From the NCBI GenBank assembly GCA_031271475.1, contig JAISVP010000177.1, positions 1-6,014 on the forward strand: a stretch of 6,014 nucleotides of DNA, written 5' to 3'. Both the position numbers and the translations under genes were made by a program. Below, in pieces: positions 4,875 through 6,014 of this stretch. A model generated the notes under the pieces. It did not search any database and was not told the origin of the DNA. It worked only from the letters and a program-made list of their open reading frames with translations. Each line of letters starts with the position of its first letter. Position 1 is the first letter of the stretch. Source of the stretch: Oscillospiraceae bacterium. Its GTDB lineage: Bacteria > Bacillota > Clostridia > Oscillospirales > Ruminococcaceae.

Positions 4875-5151
4875 TGTAATGGAAACATTATTGGGATTAA
4901 AAGAGGAGTTTGAAAAGATACATACAAAACAAGCCGAGCATGACAGCCGTTTGGATAATTTGGATGCCGAACTCAAAGCAATAAATAAGAGGATATCGGG
5001 TTTAGAGGAAAAAGTTCGCCGTAATATGCTATATGTTGAGAGCGTTTTGGAAAAGAATATAAATTCGGCATTCAACGCTCTGTCCGCACAGATAGAAGCG
5101 TATCAGAGCTTATTACCGGCACAGCTTACTTTGTCAAAAAGCGGGTTTTAA
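4849..5151 (+). CDS. Small coiled-coil protein of unknown function
   Basis: The 100-residue product is soluble in appearance, with no signal peptide or membrane segment. Residues about 10-60 are rich in Leu, Glu and Lys with heptad-like spacing (LLGLKEEFEKIHTKQ, LDNLDAELKAINKRISGLEE), predicting a long coiled coil. This is followed by VRRNMLYVESVLEKNINSAF and a short polar tail. The layout resembles small clostridial hypothetical proteins with repeated 'L-x2-LE' heptads, but I do not recognise a named family. AAGGAG (4836-4841) is 7 bases before the ATG. A short frame begun at GTG 4808 in the preceding repeat unit ends in an ATGA overlap with this start (4849-4852), which would allow translational coupling. 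Ends 101 bases before rlmN. Confidence 0.75.
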   Translation: MSNKELLLNVMETLLGLKEEFEKIHTKQAEHDSRLDNLDAELKAINKRISGLEEKVRRNMLYVESVLEKNINSAFNALSAQIEAYQSLLPAQLTLSKSGF

Positions 5152-5181
5152 ACGGGATTATTGCGGGAAAAATTATATTAT

Positions 5182-5205
5182 GAGGTTTGGGGGAACCTCC
5201 GGAGG
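5182..5205 (+). promoter_or_regulatory. Mutually exclusive hairpins in the rlmN leader
   Basis: GAGGTT (5182-5187) can pair with AACCTC (5194-5199) across a TGGGGG loop. Alternatively CCTCC (5196-5200) belongs to the palindrome CCTCCGGAGG (5196-5205). Both cannot form as stable intramolecular pairs at once, and the second would mask the purine-rich stretch GGAGGAGAGG. A regulatory role is speculative. Confidence 0.3.
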
Positions 5206-5208
5206 AGA

Positions 5209-5232
5209 GGCATAGACGGTCTATGTCTTTTT
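5209..5232 (+). terminator. Weak terminator-like hairpin after the coiled-coil gene
   Basis: GGCATAGA (5209-5216) pairs with TCTATGTC (5220-5227), eight pairs with one wobble and a CGG loop, followed directly by TTTTT (5228-5232). It could end transcripts from the small gene or act as an attenuator in front of rlmN. The stem is short and AT-rich, so efficiency is uncertain. Confidence 0.5.
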
Positions 5233-5252
5233 CGGGTGGAAAGATATACTTT

Positions 5253-6014
5253 ATGAAGAAAGATATACTGTCGCTGAGTGAAGAGGAATTGGGGAACGAA
5301 GCGTTTTTGAAAGCACAGCCGGGATACCGTGCAAAACAGATATATGACAGACTGCATACCGGACGTGTAACAGACTTTGACGAAATGACGCAGCTGCCGT
5401 TAAGAATACGCCAGCAGCTCAAAGACGGATACGTTATCCCGACCGTGAAAGTATACCGGGAACTGGTATCAAAATCAGACGGCACAGTAAAATACGCGTT
5501 TGAACTTCCGGACGGCAATATAATCGAATCGGTACTGACGCAGTATCGGCACGGCATGAGCCTGTGCGTGTCGACACAGGTCGGCTGTAAGATGGGATGC
5601 GTATTTTGTGCATCGGGAAAAGACGGATTAGTCCGCAATCTGAACCCTTCTGAAATACTCGGACAGGTTTATAAAGCCGAACAGCTGACATCTCAGACAG
5701 TGCAGTCGGTAGTTTTAATGGGAATCGGGGAACCGCTTGACAATTACGTCAATGTTACAAAATTTTTGGAACTGTACGGAAAACACAGAAGTTTAAGGAA
5801 TGTATCGCTGTCAACTTGCGGACTTATACCGAAGATATATGAACTGGCGGAACTCAGATTGGGGTTAACGCTGTGTATTTCACTTCACGCATCGAATGAC
5901 AAAGCACGCAGTGAAATAATGCCGATAAACCGGGTATACAGTATACATCAGCTGATAAGCGCGGCGAAATACTACCGTGAAAGGACGTCCAGACGGATAA
6001 CATTTGAGTATGCG
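5253..6014 (+). CDS. rlmN: Dual-specificity 23S rRNA/tRNA adenine-C2 methyltransferase RlmN (3' partial)
   Basis: RlmN is a radical-SAM enzyme that methylates C2 of A2503 in 23S rRNA and A37 in some tRNAs. The frame is open for 254 codons to the window edge (full-length members are about 340-350). Visible marks: N-terminal MKKDILSLSEEEL and YRAKQIYDRLH (25-35), the segment MSLCVSTQVGC, the iron-sulphur cluster motif CKMGCVFC (Cys112, Cys116, Cys119), MGIGEPLDNY (156-165), LSTCGLIP (186-193) and SLHASNDKARSEIMPINR (210-227). The methyl-carrying Cys near the C-terminus lies outside the window. The ATG at 5253 fits the family start and has GGGTGGA 12 bases upstream. An in-frame ATG at 5223 lies within the terminator-like hairpin and would add ten atypical residues, so it is not preferred. 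Confidence 0.95.
   Translation, partial: MKKDILSLSEEELGNEAFLKAQPGYRAKQIYDRLHTGRVTDFDEMTQLPLRIRQQLKDGYVIPTVKVYRELVSKSDGTVKYAFELPDGNIIESVLTQYRHGMSLCVSTQVGCKMGCVFCASGKDGLVRNLNPSEILGQVYKAEQLTSQTVQSVVLMGIGEPLDNYVNVTKFLELYGKHRSLRNVSLSTCGLIPKIYELAELRLGLTLCISLHASNDKARSEIMPINRVYSIHQLISAAKYYRERTSRRITFEYA

Noticed and set aside
5223..5252. Alternative rlmN start at ATG 5223
   Set aside because: It lies in the terminator-like hairpin, has poor ribosome-binding-site spacing and adds residues atypical of the family.
5126..5638. Minus-strand 170-codon frame, and the 85-codon frame at 5434-5691
   Set aside because: They are antisense to rlmN, whose iron-sulphur and SAM motifs lie on the plus strand.

Overview
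The window looks like a chromosomal segment from a gut-type low-to-mid GC Firmicute. A clostridial (Oscillospirales/Ruminococcaceae-like) host is the best guess. The basis is the gene styles (N-terminally anchored S11 D,D-carboxypeptidase, DUF4830 protein, MsmK/UgpC-type ATPase, clostridial-type RlmN), strong Shine-Dalgarno sites and an extended -10 sigma-A promoter. The taxonomic call is an inference; no rRNA gene is present.

Layout. Positions 1-2372 are a left-to-right cell-envelope block: the last 40 codons of a protein whose tail resembles the SpoIID/LytB domain, a membrane-anchored penicillin-binding D-Ala-D-Ala carboxypeptidase (161-1135), then a membrane-anchored protein (1365-2372) that reads as a VanY-family (M15B) carboxypeptidase in which the zinc ligands have been replaced, i.e. 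a probable pseudoenzyme. A DUF4830 membrane-anchored protein (2379-2828, minus strand) converges on it with a 6-base gap. The 563-base divergent intergenic region (2829-3391) is dominated by a composite foldback element (2875-3164), followed by a clear sigma-A promoter for an orphan carbohydrate-ABC-importer ATPase (3392-4513). The 335 bases after it contain a near-perfect four-way-junction (cloverleaf) palindrome (4543-4624) and a tandem array of ~41-base repeats (4631-4874). The last repeat unit of that array is the ribosome-binding site and start of a 100-residue coiled-coil protein (4849-5151). After a small terminator-like hairpin the window ends inside rlmN (5253 to the edge).

How it fits together. 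The first three genes plausibly act outside the membrane on peptidoglycan stem peptides: one serine D,D-carboxypeptidase with an altered second motif and one catalytically dead VanY-like protein that could bind, not cut, the same ligand. The ATPase has no permease or binding protein beside it, so it probably energises sugar importers encoded elsewhere. RlmN is a housekeeping 23S rRNA/tRNA methyltransferase.

The most unusual content is between the genes. Several unrelated-looking palindromic modules occupy three of the intergenic gaps: two copies of one hairpin module (1136-1202 and 3007-3073), a set of short palindromes whose arms co-vary, a 28-bp hairpin, the cloverleaf, and an array that has multiplied a translation start region.
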